Shown here piece after piece: positions 42,732-50,769 of a stretch of DNA of 64,000 bases. This DNA is from Sphingomonas sp. (lineage in GTDB: Bacteria > Pseudomonadota > Alphaproteobacteria > Sphingomonadales > Sphingomonadaceae). The translations under genes were made by a program, and so were the position numbers. Numbering within the stretch: the stretch's first letter is position 1; each line of letters begins with the position of its first letter. The notes beneath the pieces are model-generated. The model was not told where the DNA came from and made no database searches. It was given only the letters and a program-made list of their open reading frames with translations. The stretch covers positions 62,001 through 126,000 of the forward strand of contig JAFIGU010000003.1 of assembly GCA_017849555.1 (NCBI GenBank). The letters run 5' to 3'.

Positions 42732-43984
42732 CACTTGGGCTCCGCAGGAATGAGATGTTTGAGGCTGAGGATCAGCACCGCGGCGCCGATCAGATCGAAC
42801 ACCGAAAGCGCGGCGAACAGCGGCGCATAACCGATCCGGTCGGCGAGCTGGCCGATCAGCAACGAGAATAAGAGGCCGCCGATCCACCCCGCCTGCCCGA
42901 TGAAGCCATTGGCCGTGCCGACTTCCTCCGCGGTGAAGACATCGGCCGACAAGGTATTGATCAGCACGGAGATCATCTGATGCGCGAAGCCCCCGACGCA
43001 GAACAGCGCGATCGCCGTGTAGGGGCTGACGGCGAGCCCGATGCACCCCGGCGCGATCATCAGCACCGCGGCGAGCGCGATCCCCGCGACCCGCGACTGG
43101 ATCAGCCGCACGCAGAAGCGGCGCATCAGGAACGGCGAGAGATAGCCGCCGAGCACCCCGCCGAGATCGGCGGCGAGGAAGGGCAGCCAGGCGAACAGCG
43201 CGATCTGCTTCAGGTCCATCCCGCGTTCGTTCGCGAGATAGAGCGGAATCCAGAAGCTGAAGGTCTGCCACGCCGGCTCGGCGAGGAAGCGCGGGATCGC
43301 GATCGCGCGGAACTTGGCGGTGCGCAGGATCTCGCGCGCGGTCGCGCGGCGCGGCGGCACCGCCGGGCGGTCGGCGGCGATCAGCGCCTGCTCCGCGGGC
43401 GTGATCGCGGGATGCATCGCCGGGCTGCGGTAGAATGCATACCAGGCGGCCGCCCACAGCAGCCCGACCGCTCCGGTGACGATGAACGCCACCCGCCAGT
43501 CCGCCCATAAGGAAACCGCGATCACCACCGGCGGCGCGAGCAGCGCGCCGAGCGAGGTGCCGGCGTTGAACCACCCGACCGCGACCGATCGCTCGCGCGC
43601 GGGAAACCATTCGGCGATCGCCTTGATCCCGGAGGGCACCGCGGCGGATTCGGCGAGCCCGAGCAGCCCGCGGAACAGCGCGAGCCCGAGCCACCCCGCC
43701 GCCAGCGCGTGGAGCATATTGGCGACCGACCACGCCACGCCGAACAAAGCGAAGCCGGCGCGCAGCCCGATCCGGTCGACGATCGCCCCGGCGACCGGCT
43801 GCATCACCGTATAGGCAAGCTGAAATGCGCCGACGACATAGCTATATTGCTCGGTCGACATGCCGAGCCCGGTCTTGAGCTGCGGCGCGAGCACCCCGAG
43901 CGAATTGCGCGCGAGATAATTGGCGATCGTGCCGACGCAGATCAGCGCGACGATCCACCAGCGCAGGTGCGGTATCCGCCGCAT
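42731..43984 (-). CDS. MFS transporter, hexuronate (ACS) type
   Basis: The 417-residue permease has 12 membrane segments. The opening MRRIPHLRWWIVALICVGTI and the GLAESAAVPSGIKAIAEWFP motif are typical of anion:cation symporters such as ExuT. The start at 43984 has a GGGGAGG site; the upstream ATG at 44011 adds only a charged leader. An operator copy is 76 bases before the start. It should move the uronic acid released by the periplasmic GH2 across the inner membrane. Confidence 0.9.
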   Translation of the reverse strand: MRRIPHLRWWIVALICVGTIANYLARNSLGVLAPQLKTGLGMSTEQYSYVVGAFQLAYTVMQPVAGAIVDRIGLRAGFALFGVAWSVANMLHALAAGWLGLALFRGLLGLAESAAVPSGIKAIAEWFPARERSVAVGWFNAGTSLGALLAPPVVIAVSLWADWRVAFIVTGAVGLLWAAAWYAFYRSPAMHPAITPAEQALIAADRPAVPPRRATAREILRTAKFRAIAIPRFLAEPAWQTFSFWIPLYLANERGMDLKQIALFAWLPFLAADLGGVLGGYLSPFLMRRFCVRLIQSRVAGIALAAVLMIAPGCIGLAVSPYTAIALFCVGGFAHQMISVLINTLSADVFTAEEVGTANGFIGQAGWIGGLLFSLLIGQLADRIGYAPLFAALSVFDLIGAAVLILSLKHLIPAEPK

Positions 43985-44059
43985 GGACCTCCCCTCTCCC
44001 CGCCCATCCAAGGCGGTGTCGCCACCCGCCTAGCCAATTCGCCGGCATTTGTCGATATT

Positions 44060-44070
44060 GGTCAGGCCAG
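44060..44070. promoter_or_regulatory. Operator copy C, upstream of the hexuronate transporter
   Basis: TGGTCAGGCCA, within ATTGGTCAGGCCAGTTG, is 16/17 identical to copy B and core-identical to copy A. It overlaps the last codon of the glpR remnant and lies 76 bases before the transporter start. Confidence 0.68.
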
Positions 44071-44852
44071 TTGTTCTTCGGTCGCGATAACCCTGGTGCC
44101 GGCGGCGGCGCAGGCGGCGGCGAGCGCCGGATCGTCGAGGCGATCGGTGACGAGATGATCGATCTGCGTCAGATCGGCGATGCGCACCGGCGCGGCACGG
44201 CCGAACTTGCTGCGATCGGCGGCGAGCACCACGCTGCGCGCCTGGGCGATAATCGTCTGCGAGACGCGCACCTCGTCGATGTCGAAATCGAGCAACGTGC
44301 CGTCATGATCGACCGCCGACGCGCCGATCAGCGCGATATCGACGCGGAAGCCGCGGATGAAATCGATCGCCAGCGCGCCGACCACCGCGCGATCGCTGGC
44401 GCGCACGCGGCCCCCGGCCACCACCACCTCGATCGTCGGGCGATCGGCGAGGATATCCGCGACGTTGAGATTGTTGGTGACCACCGCAGGTTGCGATGAT
44501 CGACCAGCGCGCGCGCGATCGCCTCGGTGGTGGTGCCGATATTGATGAACAGGCTCGCGCCGTTCGGCACCAGCCCCGCCGCCGCGGCGCCGATCCGCGC
44601 CTTGGCCTCGGCCGCGACCTGTCGCCGCGCCTCGCGGTCGAGATTGTCGACCCCCGACGTGACGACCGCCCCGCCGTGCACCCGCGACAGCAAGGCGCGG
44701 CGCGCGAGCAGGTTGAGATCGCGCCGGATCGTCTGCGGGGTCACCCCCAATTCGCTCGCCAGCGTGTCGACCGCCACGCTCCCGGTGTGCCGCGCCAGAT
44801 CGAGGATGCGCTGCTGGCGCCGGGCGACGACTTCGGGGAGTTCGGTCGCCAT
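44062..44852 (-). pseudogene. glpR: DeoR-family regulator (GlpR-like) broken by a frameshift
   Basis: Two frames together make a complete DeoR-family protein. The first (44852 down to about 44485) has the helix-turn-helix RQQRILDLARHTGSVAVDTL, ELGVTPQTIRRDLNLL and VHGGAV, ending near ALVDHRNL. The second (about 44484 down to 44062) resumes at VTNNLNVADILADRP and continues to the end of the effector domain. The join needs one extra base near 44480-44490 to read RVVTNNLNVA. The gene overlaps the glpD stop by one base (TGATG), so it should encode the glycerol-3-phosphate repressor. If real, the frameshift would derepress glpD; a sequencing error is also possible. Confidence 0.82.
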
Positions 44853-46369
44853 CACGCCTGCGCGAGATAAGCGCCGAGCCGCGCGGCGGTGCCGGGCGGC
44901 ACGTGCAGCGCGAGCTTGCTGCGGCGATAGAGGATATCCTCCGCCGTCCGCGCCCATTCGCGCGTGCGCAGATAATCGACCTCGCGCATCGTCAGCCCGC
45001 CGCCGAGATCCTCGCCCAGATCGGCCATGCCCCGCGCGGTGCCCAGCAATATCCGGGCCTTGGTGCCGTAAGCCCGCGCCAGCCGCAGCACCAGCGCCGG
45101 CGGGAGATCGGGCCACTCGCGCTGCAATTGCGCGACGAAGGCGTCGAGATCGGCGCCGGGCATATCGCCGCCCGGCAGCACCGCGCCCGCGGTCCACGCC
45201 GCCCCCGCCTCGGGAAAGAAGCGCGCGAGCTCGCCCAGCGCATGTTCGGCGAGCTTGCGATAGGTGGTGATCTTGCCGCCGAACACGCTCAGCATCGGGG
45301 CGCGCGCCTCGCCCGCATCGAGATCGAGCACATAATCGCGCGTCACCGCCGAGGCATTGCCGGCCTTGTCGTCGTAAAGCGGGCGGATTCCGGCATAGCT
45401 CCAGACGATATCCGCCTCGCCCGGGGCGTTGCTGAAATAGCGCGCGACCGTCTCGAGCAGATAATGCGTTTCCGCCGCGCTGATCGTGGCGTCCGCCGGG
45501 GCGCCGTCCCACGGTTCGTCGGTGGTGCCGACGAGGGTGAACGCGCTCTGATAGGGAATCGTGAAGACGATCCGCCGATCGGGATTCTGCAGCATGAAGG
45601 CATGCTCGCCGGCATAGAGCCGCGGGACGACGATATGACTGCCCTTCACCAGCCGCACGCTGCGATGCGCCTCGGCATCGGGCACCCGCCTGAGCACGTC
45701 CGCCACCCACGGGCCGGCGGCATTGACCAGCACGCGCGCGCGCACGGTCTGCTCGCCCGCCGCATCGACGATCGTCGCGACCCAGCCGCCGTCCTCGCGC
45801 CGCGCGGCGAGAAGCTTGGTATGAGTACGGATATCGGCGCCGCGATCCGCCGCGTCGCGCGCGTTGAGCACGACCAGCCGACTGTCGTCGACGCGGCAAT
45901 CCGAATAGACGAAGCCCTTGCCGCGCGTATCGCGCAGCCCCGCGCCATAAGGCGAGCGATCGAGCCGGATCGTCTCCGTCCCCGGCAACTTCTTCCGCCC
46001 GCCGAGATGATCGTAGAGAAACAGCCCCAGCCGCACCATCCACGCCGGCCGCGGCGATTGCGTCTGCGGCAGCACGAAGCGCAGCGGCGAGATGATATGC
46101 GGCGCCATCCCCCACAGCCGCTCGCGCTCGACCAGCGCCTCATGGACCAGCCGGATCTCACCATATTCGAGATAGCGCAGCCCGCCGTGGATCAGCTTGG
46201 TCGAGGCGGAGGAGGTGTGCGCCGCAAGATCGTCCTGCTCGACCAGCAGCACCGAAAGCCCGCGCCCCGTCGCATCGCGCGCGATCCCGGCACCGTTGAT
46301 CCCGCCGCCCACCACCAGCAGGTCGACCGTCGCTTTTGCTTCGCCGTTCAATTCGTCTGCACCGTTCAT
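44852..46369 (-). CDS. glpD: Aerobic glycerol-3-phosphate dehydrogenase
   Basis: This FAD-dependent, membrane-associated enzyme oxidises glycerol 3-phosphate to dihydroxyacetone phosphate. It is about 505 residues. The dinucleotide site VVGGGINGAGIARDA is near the N terminus, followed by SSASTKLIHGGLRYLE, VNAAGPWV and FGGKITTYRKLAE. The start is uncertain: MNGADELNG at 46369 puts the Rossmann strand at its usual place, but ATGs at 46393 and 46405 are possible and none has a strong ribosome site. The glpR remnant follows. No glpK or glpF is present. Confidence 0.9.
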   Translation of the reverse strand: MNGADELNGEAKATVDLLVVGGGINGAGIARDATGRGLSVLLVEQDDLAAHTSSASTKLIHGGLRYLEYGEIRLVHEALVERERLWGMAPHIISPLRFVLPQTQSPRPAWMVRLGLFLYDHLGGRKKLPGTETIRLDRSPYGAGLRDTRGKGFVYSDCRVDDSRLVVLNARDAADRGADIRTHTKLLAARREDGGWVATIVDAAGEQTVRARVLVNAAGPWVADVLRRVPDAEAHRSVRLVKGSHIVVPRLYAGEHAFMLQNPDRRIVFTIPYQSAFTLVGTTDEPWDGAPADATISAAETHYLLETVARYFSNAPGEADIVWSYAGIRPLYDDKAGNASAVTRDYVLDLDAGEARAPMLSVFGGKITTYRKLAEHALGELARFFPEAGAAWTAGAVLPGGDMPGADLDAFVAQLQREWPDLPPALVLRLARAYGTKARILLGTARGMADLGEDLGGGLTMREVDYLRTREWARTAEDILYRRSKLALHVPPGTAARLGAYLAQA

Positions 46370-46539
46370 CTGTTTCGTCGTGACCGATAGCATCGCGCGT
46401 GACAAAGCAGAAACTGGATGATCAAATTAAAATGCTGATCGCGACAAGGAATCGTCATATCGAGCAGCGTGACCGCACGCGTCGGATCGCGCACCAAGCG
46501 TAAGAGCCGGATTCATTTGACGTATTCCCCGGCGCTATT

Positions 46540-46560
46540 ATTCATGGCGCGTACATGAAT
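46540..46560. promoter_or_regulatory. Promoter and inverted repeat before the surface-lipoprotein gene
   Basis: ATTCATG (46540-46546) and CATGAAT (46554-46560) form a perfect inverted repeat with a 7-base spacer, 11 bases before the start codon. TTGACG at 46518 and TATTAT or ATTCAT at 46536-46545 could form a promoter, so a regulator bound here would block it. No regulator gene adjoins. Confidence 0.4.
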
Positions 46561-46571
46561 CGGGGGTTGCA

Positions 46572-48341
46572 ATGAAAGTGAAGTTTGCGTTGGCGGTGCT
46601 CGCATGCACCGCTTTGACTGCGTGCGGCGGCGGGGGCACCAATAGCCCGGGCACCACGCCGGGGCCGACCCCTACGCCGCCACCCACCCCGACCCCGCCC
46701 AACACGACGCTGACCGATCTCAAATACAGCCAATCCTTCGCCACCGACGCCGGCAGCAGCACGCAGACGCTCGACCTCACCACCAAGACGGTCATCACCG
46801 GCAAGCCCACGGCGGGCGCGCTGACCGTCAGTTACGACGCGCAATCGAACAGCTATACGGTATCGACCAACGGCCGCAGCCAGGTCTTCGCCCCGGGCGA
46901 CAGCATATCGGGCGAGCCGAACGAGGCACGCTACTTCAAGGACGGCACGGCCGAGCGCAATTACCTCACCCTGGTCAAGACGCCCTATACCGGCAAAGAT
47001 CCGACCCAATATGTCGGGCTCGGCTATTGGCAGCGCAACACCACGTCGGGGACGCAGCAGAATCTCGATTTCGTCGCTTTTACCTACGGGCTCGACACGC
47101 CGGCAGCGAACATGCCGCGCACCGGCACCGCTGCCTTCACGATCGACGTCTTCGGGCTGGCCTCTTTCCCCGGCTATGAGCCGCGTTCGTTCCAGGGCCG
47201 CGGGACGTTCAGCACCGATTTCGGCGCCGGTATCTTCTCGGCGCACAGCTATGTAACCGAGACCGAACTTACCTCCGGGCAGGGAACGTCAGGCGGTGGT
47301 ATAGAGCTGACCAGCGCAGGCAACCTTTCCGCGTCGAAAGGCACATTCAGTGGCAACATGTTCTATGGTGGGGCTCGCGGCACCGCAGGGGGCCAGCTGA
47401 GCGGGCGCTTCTACGGCCCCGGGGCGGAAGAGCTAGGCGCGAGCTTCTCCGGCGGCGACGGCAACGGCGGCGTCGTTAGCGGCGCGTTCACCGGCCAGCG
47501 CGGCGGCCAAGTGGACAATCTGACGTTGACCAATCTGACTAAGGCGCAATTATTCTACGTGCCGTTCGCGTTGCTCACTACCAACACGCTCGACGGTCAG
47601 GCCGGGCTGTACAGCGTCAGCACCTACACCACGAGCGGCCAGCTTAACTGGCTCAACAGCGAGACCTTCACCTACGGCCCCGGGTTGTCGAACCTGCCGG
47701 GCGGGCAATTTACGATCAACGACAAGGTCGCGAGCAGCGATCCCAATTTCACCGCCTATCGCAAGACGTTCAATGGTCAGGACGTGTCGCTCGAACTGTA
47801 TCGCCCCGGCAGCGGCAACACCGAACTGGCACTGACCTATGCCAGCCTCGGGCGCTGGGCCACGTCGAGCAAATCGGGCATCGTCAACGAAACCGACCGC
47901 GTCTATTTCGTTTATGGCCTCGAAACCCCGACCGGCCTGCTGCGCGCCAAGACCGGGACGGCCAATTATGCAGGTATCGTCTATGGCGCGGGCGCGAACA
48001 AACAGGCCAATGCGACCTATGACGTGACCGGAAGCTCGCGTTTCGCGGTCGATTTCTCGGCGCAAAGCTATAGCGGCGCGCTGGCGCTCAGGGGCGCCGG
48101 GACCAATGGCACCCCCTCGATCGATTTCGGCAGCTATGATTTCGGCGGAACGATCATGAGCAGCGGGGTGATGCCCGCGCCGATCTCGAAGGGCGGCGTG
48201 ACGATCGCCGGCGAACTGCGCCCGGTTTTCTACGGTCCCGACGGCAATGAGATCGGCGCCACCTTCTATTTGACCACCCCGACCGGCGTGCCCGGCGCGG
48301 GGACGACGATCGCCGGCGCAACCGTCGCGCGGAGGCAGTGA
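46572..48341 (+). CDS. Slam-dependent surface lipoprotein candidate (TbpB-like barrels)
   Basis: The 589-residue protein is a lipoprotein: LAVLACTALTACGGGG gives a lipobox with the Cys at about 18, followed by a Pro/Thr-rich tether (about 28-45). The rest is beta-rich and contains two copies of a module ending in FYGP-type motifs: GRFYGPGAEELGASFSGG (about 277-294) and PVFYGPDGNEIGATF (about 551-565). That motif is the hallmark of TbpB-type eight-stranded barrels and of other Slam substrates. The next gene encodes a Slam-like protein and overlaps by GTGA. It is probably displayed on the cell surface, where it may bind a ligand. Ligand and partner receptor are unknown. Confidence 0.78.
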   Translation: MKVKFALAVLACTALTACGGGGTNSPGTTPGPTPTPPPTPTPPNTTLTDLKYSQSFATDAGSSTQTLDLTTKTVITGKPTAGALTVSYDAQSNSYTVSTNGRSQVFAPGDSISGEPNEARYFKDGTAERNYLTLVKTPYTGKDPTQYVGLGYWQRNTTSGTQQNLDFVAFTYGLDTPAANMPRTGTAAFTIDVFGLASFPGYEPRSFQGRGTFSTDFGAGIFSAHSYVTETELTSGQGTSGGGIELTSAGNLSASKGTFSGNMFYGGARGTAGGQLSGRFYGPGAEELGASFSGGDGNGGVVSGAFTGQRGGQVDNLTLTNLTKAQLFYVPFALLTTNTLDGQAGLYSVSTYTTSGQLNWLNSETFTYGPGLSNLPGGQFTINDKVASSDPNFTAYRKTFNGQDVSLELYRPGSGNTELALTYASLGRWATSSKSGIVNETDRVYFVYGLETPTGLLRAKTGTANYAGIVYGAGANKQANATYDVTGSSRFAVDFSAQSYSGALALRGAGTNGTPSIDFGSYDFGGTIMSSGVMPAPISKGGVTIAGELRPVFYGPDGNEIGATFYLTTPTGVPGAGTTIAGATVARRQ

Positions 48342-49681
48342 GGCGCGATAGGCGCGCGGGGATCGCATTAATCGCGGCGGCGGTGTTTTCCGCCGCCCCC
48401 GCGCGTGCGCAACAGAGCGAGCCCGGCGCTTCCCCTGCGCCAGCCAATCATCTCGCCGCGCCAGATCTGTTCGCGCTTGCCGATCGCGCGAAGGCGACGG
48501 GGCAGACCGACGAAGCCGCGACGCTTTACGATGCGCTGGCGCATGACGCGAACCCCGACGTGCGTGCGGAGGCGCGGTTTCGCAAAGCGATGATGCTCGC
48601 CGAGCTCCGCCGTTACGGCGACGCGGCGGTGGCGTTGCGCGCGCTGCTCGACGAACAACCGGGGGCGGTGCGCGCGCGGCTCGAACTCGCCCGGGTGCTG
48701 GCAGCGATGGGGGACGAGCCGGGCGCGCGCCGCGCGTTGCGCCAGGCGCAGGCCACCGGGCTTCCCGAAACCGCCGCGCTTACCGTCGAGCAATTCGCGC
48801 GCGCATTGCGCTCCGCGCGGCCGTTCGGCGCGTCGTTCGAGCTCGCCGCCGCTCCCGACAGCAACATCAACCGCGCGACCCAGGCGCGGACGCTCGATAC
48901 CGTCATCGCCCCGCTGACTTTGTCGAAGGATGCGCGCGCGCAATCCGGGGTAGGATTGAAGATCGGCGGCCAGGCCTTCGCGCGGATCGATCTCGCCGAC
49001 GGGCTGGCGCTGCTGCCGCGCGTTGCGGGGATAGGAAATTTCTACCGCGAGGGTGCGTTCAACGACGTGTCGGCGTCGGCGCTGCTCGGGCTCGAATGGC
49101 GACGCGGCAGGGACCGTATCAGCCCGTCGCTGGGCGAGACGTGGCGCTGGTACGGCGGGCGGCCCTATGCGCGGACCGCCGCGGCGTCGCTCGACTGGCT
49201 CCATCCGCTCAACCGACAGAGCCAGCTGCTGCTCCACGGCGGGATTTCGCGTGCAACCTATGTGCGCAACACGTTGCAGGATGGCACGATCTACGATGCG
49301 ACGCTCAGCTATGAGCGCGCATTGAGCGCACGGCAGGGTATCGGACTGACGCTCAACGGCTATCGCCAGACCGCGCGCGATCCGGGCTATGCCACCTGGT
49401 CGGCCGGCGCGTCGACATTGGTGTGGCGCGATCTGGGCAAGGTGACGCTGGTGGCGTCGACCGGGCTCTATCGGCTCGAGGGCGATGCGCGGCTGTTCCT
49501 GTTCGCGCAACCGCGGCGAGAATGGCTGTTGCGCAGTTCGCTGTCGGGCACATTCCGCCAGCTTACATTCGCCGGCTTTGCGCCCAATACGCGGTTGGTA
49601 CTCGAACGTAATTGGTCGACCGTCGGATTATATGATTACCGCCGCATCGCAGTGGAATTAGGGGTGGCGCGGGCCTTCTAG
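48338..49681 (+). CDS. Slam-like surface lipoprotein assembly modifier (TPR plus barrel)
   Basis: The 447-residue protein has a signal peptide (ALIAAAVFSAAPARA), a TPR-type helical domain (about 35-155) and a beta-barrel domain. The barrel starts with FELAAAPDSNINRATQARTLD and ends with the outer-membrane-type YDYRRIAVELGVARAF, both features of the Slam (DUF560) family, which moves lipoproteins across the outer membrane to the cell surface. The start is a GTG overlapping the lipoprotein stop (GTGA) just after a GGAGG, so the pair is coupled. Slam proteins are best known in Neisseria and Moraxella. Confidence 0.8.
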   Translation: MRRDRRAGIALIAAAVFSAAPARAQQSEPGASPAPANHLAAPDLFALADRAKATGQTDEAATLYDALAHDANPDVRAEARFRKAMMLAELRRYGDAAVALRALLDEQPGAVRARLELARVLAAMGDEPGARRALRQAQATGLPETAALTVEQFARALRSARPFGASFELAAAPDSNINRATQARTLDTVIAPLTLSKDARAQSGVGLKIGGQAFARIDLADGLALLPRVAGIGNFYREGAFNDVSASALLGLEWRRGRDRISPSLGETWRWYGGRPYARTAAASLDWLHPLNRQSQLLLHGGISRATYVRNTLQDGTIYDATLSYERALSARQGIGLTLNGYRQTARDPGYATWSAGASTLVWRDLGKVTLVASTGLYRLEGDARLFLFAQPRREWLLRSSLSGTFRQLTFAGFAPNTRLVLERNWSTVGLYDYRRIAVELGVARAF

Positions 49682-49685
49682 CCGA

Positions 49686-49718
49686 AGGCGGCCCGCGCGA
49701 TCGCCGCGCGAGCCGCCT
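49686..49718. terminator. Hairpin between convergent genes
   Basis: AGGCGGC pairs with GCCGCCT, and inside them CGCGCG pairs with CGCGCG around a 5-base loop, giving a nearly perfect 13-base-pair stem between the Slam stop and the small-gene stop. No T-run follows on either side, so it may work as a Rho-assisted barrier. Confidence 0.5.
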
Positions 49719-49726
49719 GCCCCCGT

Positions 49727-49951
49727 TCAGCTTTGCGAGTCGTCGCTCGGCGCGGGTGCGTCCGCGTCGGTGTTGGCATCGGCATTGCCGTCGCCGCCGA
49801 GCATTTCCTTGACCTTGCCGACGCCCTCGAAACCGGCGACCGCGGCCGCCGCCTTGGCAAGCATGCCGGCATTGGGGTCGACCGCCTCAAGCGCCTTGTC
49901 CGCCGCGAAGGCGCCGGCGGCTTCCTCGATGAAATTGGTGATTTCACCCAT
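49727..49951 (-). CDS. Small acidic protein of unknown function
   Basis: This 74-residue protein is not recognised. An amphipathic helical first half (MGEITNFIEEAAGAFAADKA) is followed by Ala/Gly-rich turns and a strongly acidic, Asp/Asn-rich tail (DGNADANTDADAPAP). The start is well supported by AAGGAG seven bases upstream. A larger open frame runs through the region but is out of register with the neighbouring pentapeptide gene. No signal peptide or membrane helix is evident. Confidence 0.65.
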   Translation of the reverse strand: MGEITNFIEEAAGAFAADKALEAVDPNAGMLAKAAAAVAGFEGVGKVKEMLGGDGNADANTDADAPAPSDDSQS

Positions 49952-50073
49952 CTTTACGCTCCTTACAGACCGGGATCGGTCCGTCGAAGCATCCGCCAAC
50001 CCTGCGGGGGAGTCGAATGAATCATCGGTCATAACTTCCCCACAGTCCGGCCAGACGGCAGCGGAGTCGCGCG

Positions 50074-50760
50074 CTACATGATCATCAGGCCCAACTCGCT
50101 CAGGAACTGCGCCGCCTGATCGCGCGAGATGATCGCGCCGCGGAACCGGCTGGCATCCTGCCGCCGCACCCCGCCGATATCCGCACCGCGCAGATCGGCG
50201 CCCTCGAACCGCGCGTCGTCGAGGATCGTCTCGCGCAGGCTGCAGGCCTCGAACGAGGCCTCGCGAAAATCGCATCTGCTCAGGTTTGCGTGGGAGAAAT
50301 CGATCCGCCGCAGCTTCGCCTTGCGGAAGAAGCGCGCGTTCATCTTGGCATTGATCAGAAGCGTCTCGTCGAAATGGACGTGGAGCGCCCGCGCGTCGGT
50401 GAGGTCGGCGCCGGTGAGCTTGCACCGCTCGATCCGGGCGCCCTCCAGACATGCGCGTTTGAGCGAGGCGTTGTTGAAATCGCACGCGATCAATGTCGCG
50501 TCGGTGAAATCCGCGCCGGTGAAATTGGCGAAGGCGCTGCGGCATGATTGCCAGTCGGTGCGTTCGAGCGTCGCGCCGGCGAGATCGGTCTTGCGGAAAC
50601 TGCAGCGCTCGAACGTCCAGTCGGAAAGATCGAGCCGCGACAGGTCCACCGCTTCGAGATCGCAGTCGACGAGCTTTTGCGGCGCGCCGGCGAGGCGCTC
50701 GATCGCGCGCCGGTCGAGTTGCTGTCCGCGAAGGGCGCTGTCGGCGAAAAGATCGTCCAC
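50074..50760 (-). CDS. Pentapeptide-repeat protein
   Basis: The 228-residue protein consists mainly of A(D/N)LXX-type pentapeptide repeats (for example CDLEAVDLSRLDLSDWTFER and GADFTDATLIACDFNNASLK) from about residue 30 to 205, predicted to form a right-handed quadrilateral beta helix. Some family members mimic DNA and protect gyrase (Qnr); most have no known role. The first and last segments are helical. It follows the CoA-transferase gene by 9 bases on the same strand and may be co-transcribed. Confidence 0.85.
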   Translation of the reverse strand: MDDLFADSALRGQQLDRRAIERLAGAPQKLVDCDLEAVDLSRLDLSDWTFERCSFRKTDLAGATLERTDWQSCRSAFANFTGADFTDATLIACDFNNASLKRACLEGARIERCKLTGADLTDARALHVHFDETLLINAKMNARFFRKAKLRRIDFSHANLSRCDFREASFEACSLRETILDDARFEGADLRGADIGGVRRQDASRFRGAIISRDQAAQFLSELGLMIM

Positions 50761-50769
50761 AGCGCGGGA

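Noticed and set aside
42732..43733. Long N-terminal extension of the GH31 frame to 1129 residues
   Set aside because: The extension overlaps the transporter gene, and the ATG at 42731 overlaps the transporter stop as TGATG and begins the GH31 fold.
44852..46115. Extension of the DeoR frame across glpD
   Set aside because: It is the glpD gene read in another frame. The DeoR start at 44852 overlaps the glpD stop and begins at the helix-turn-helix.
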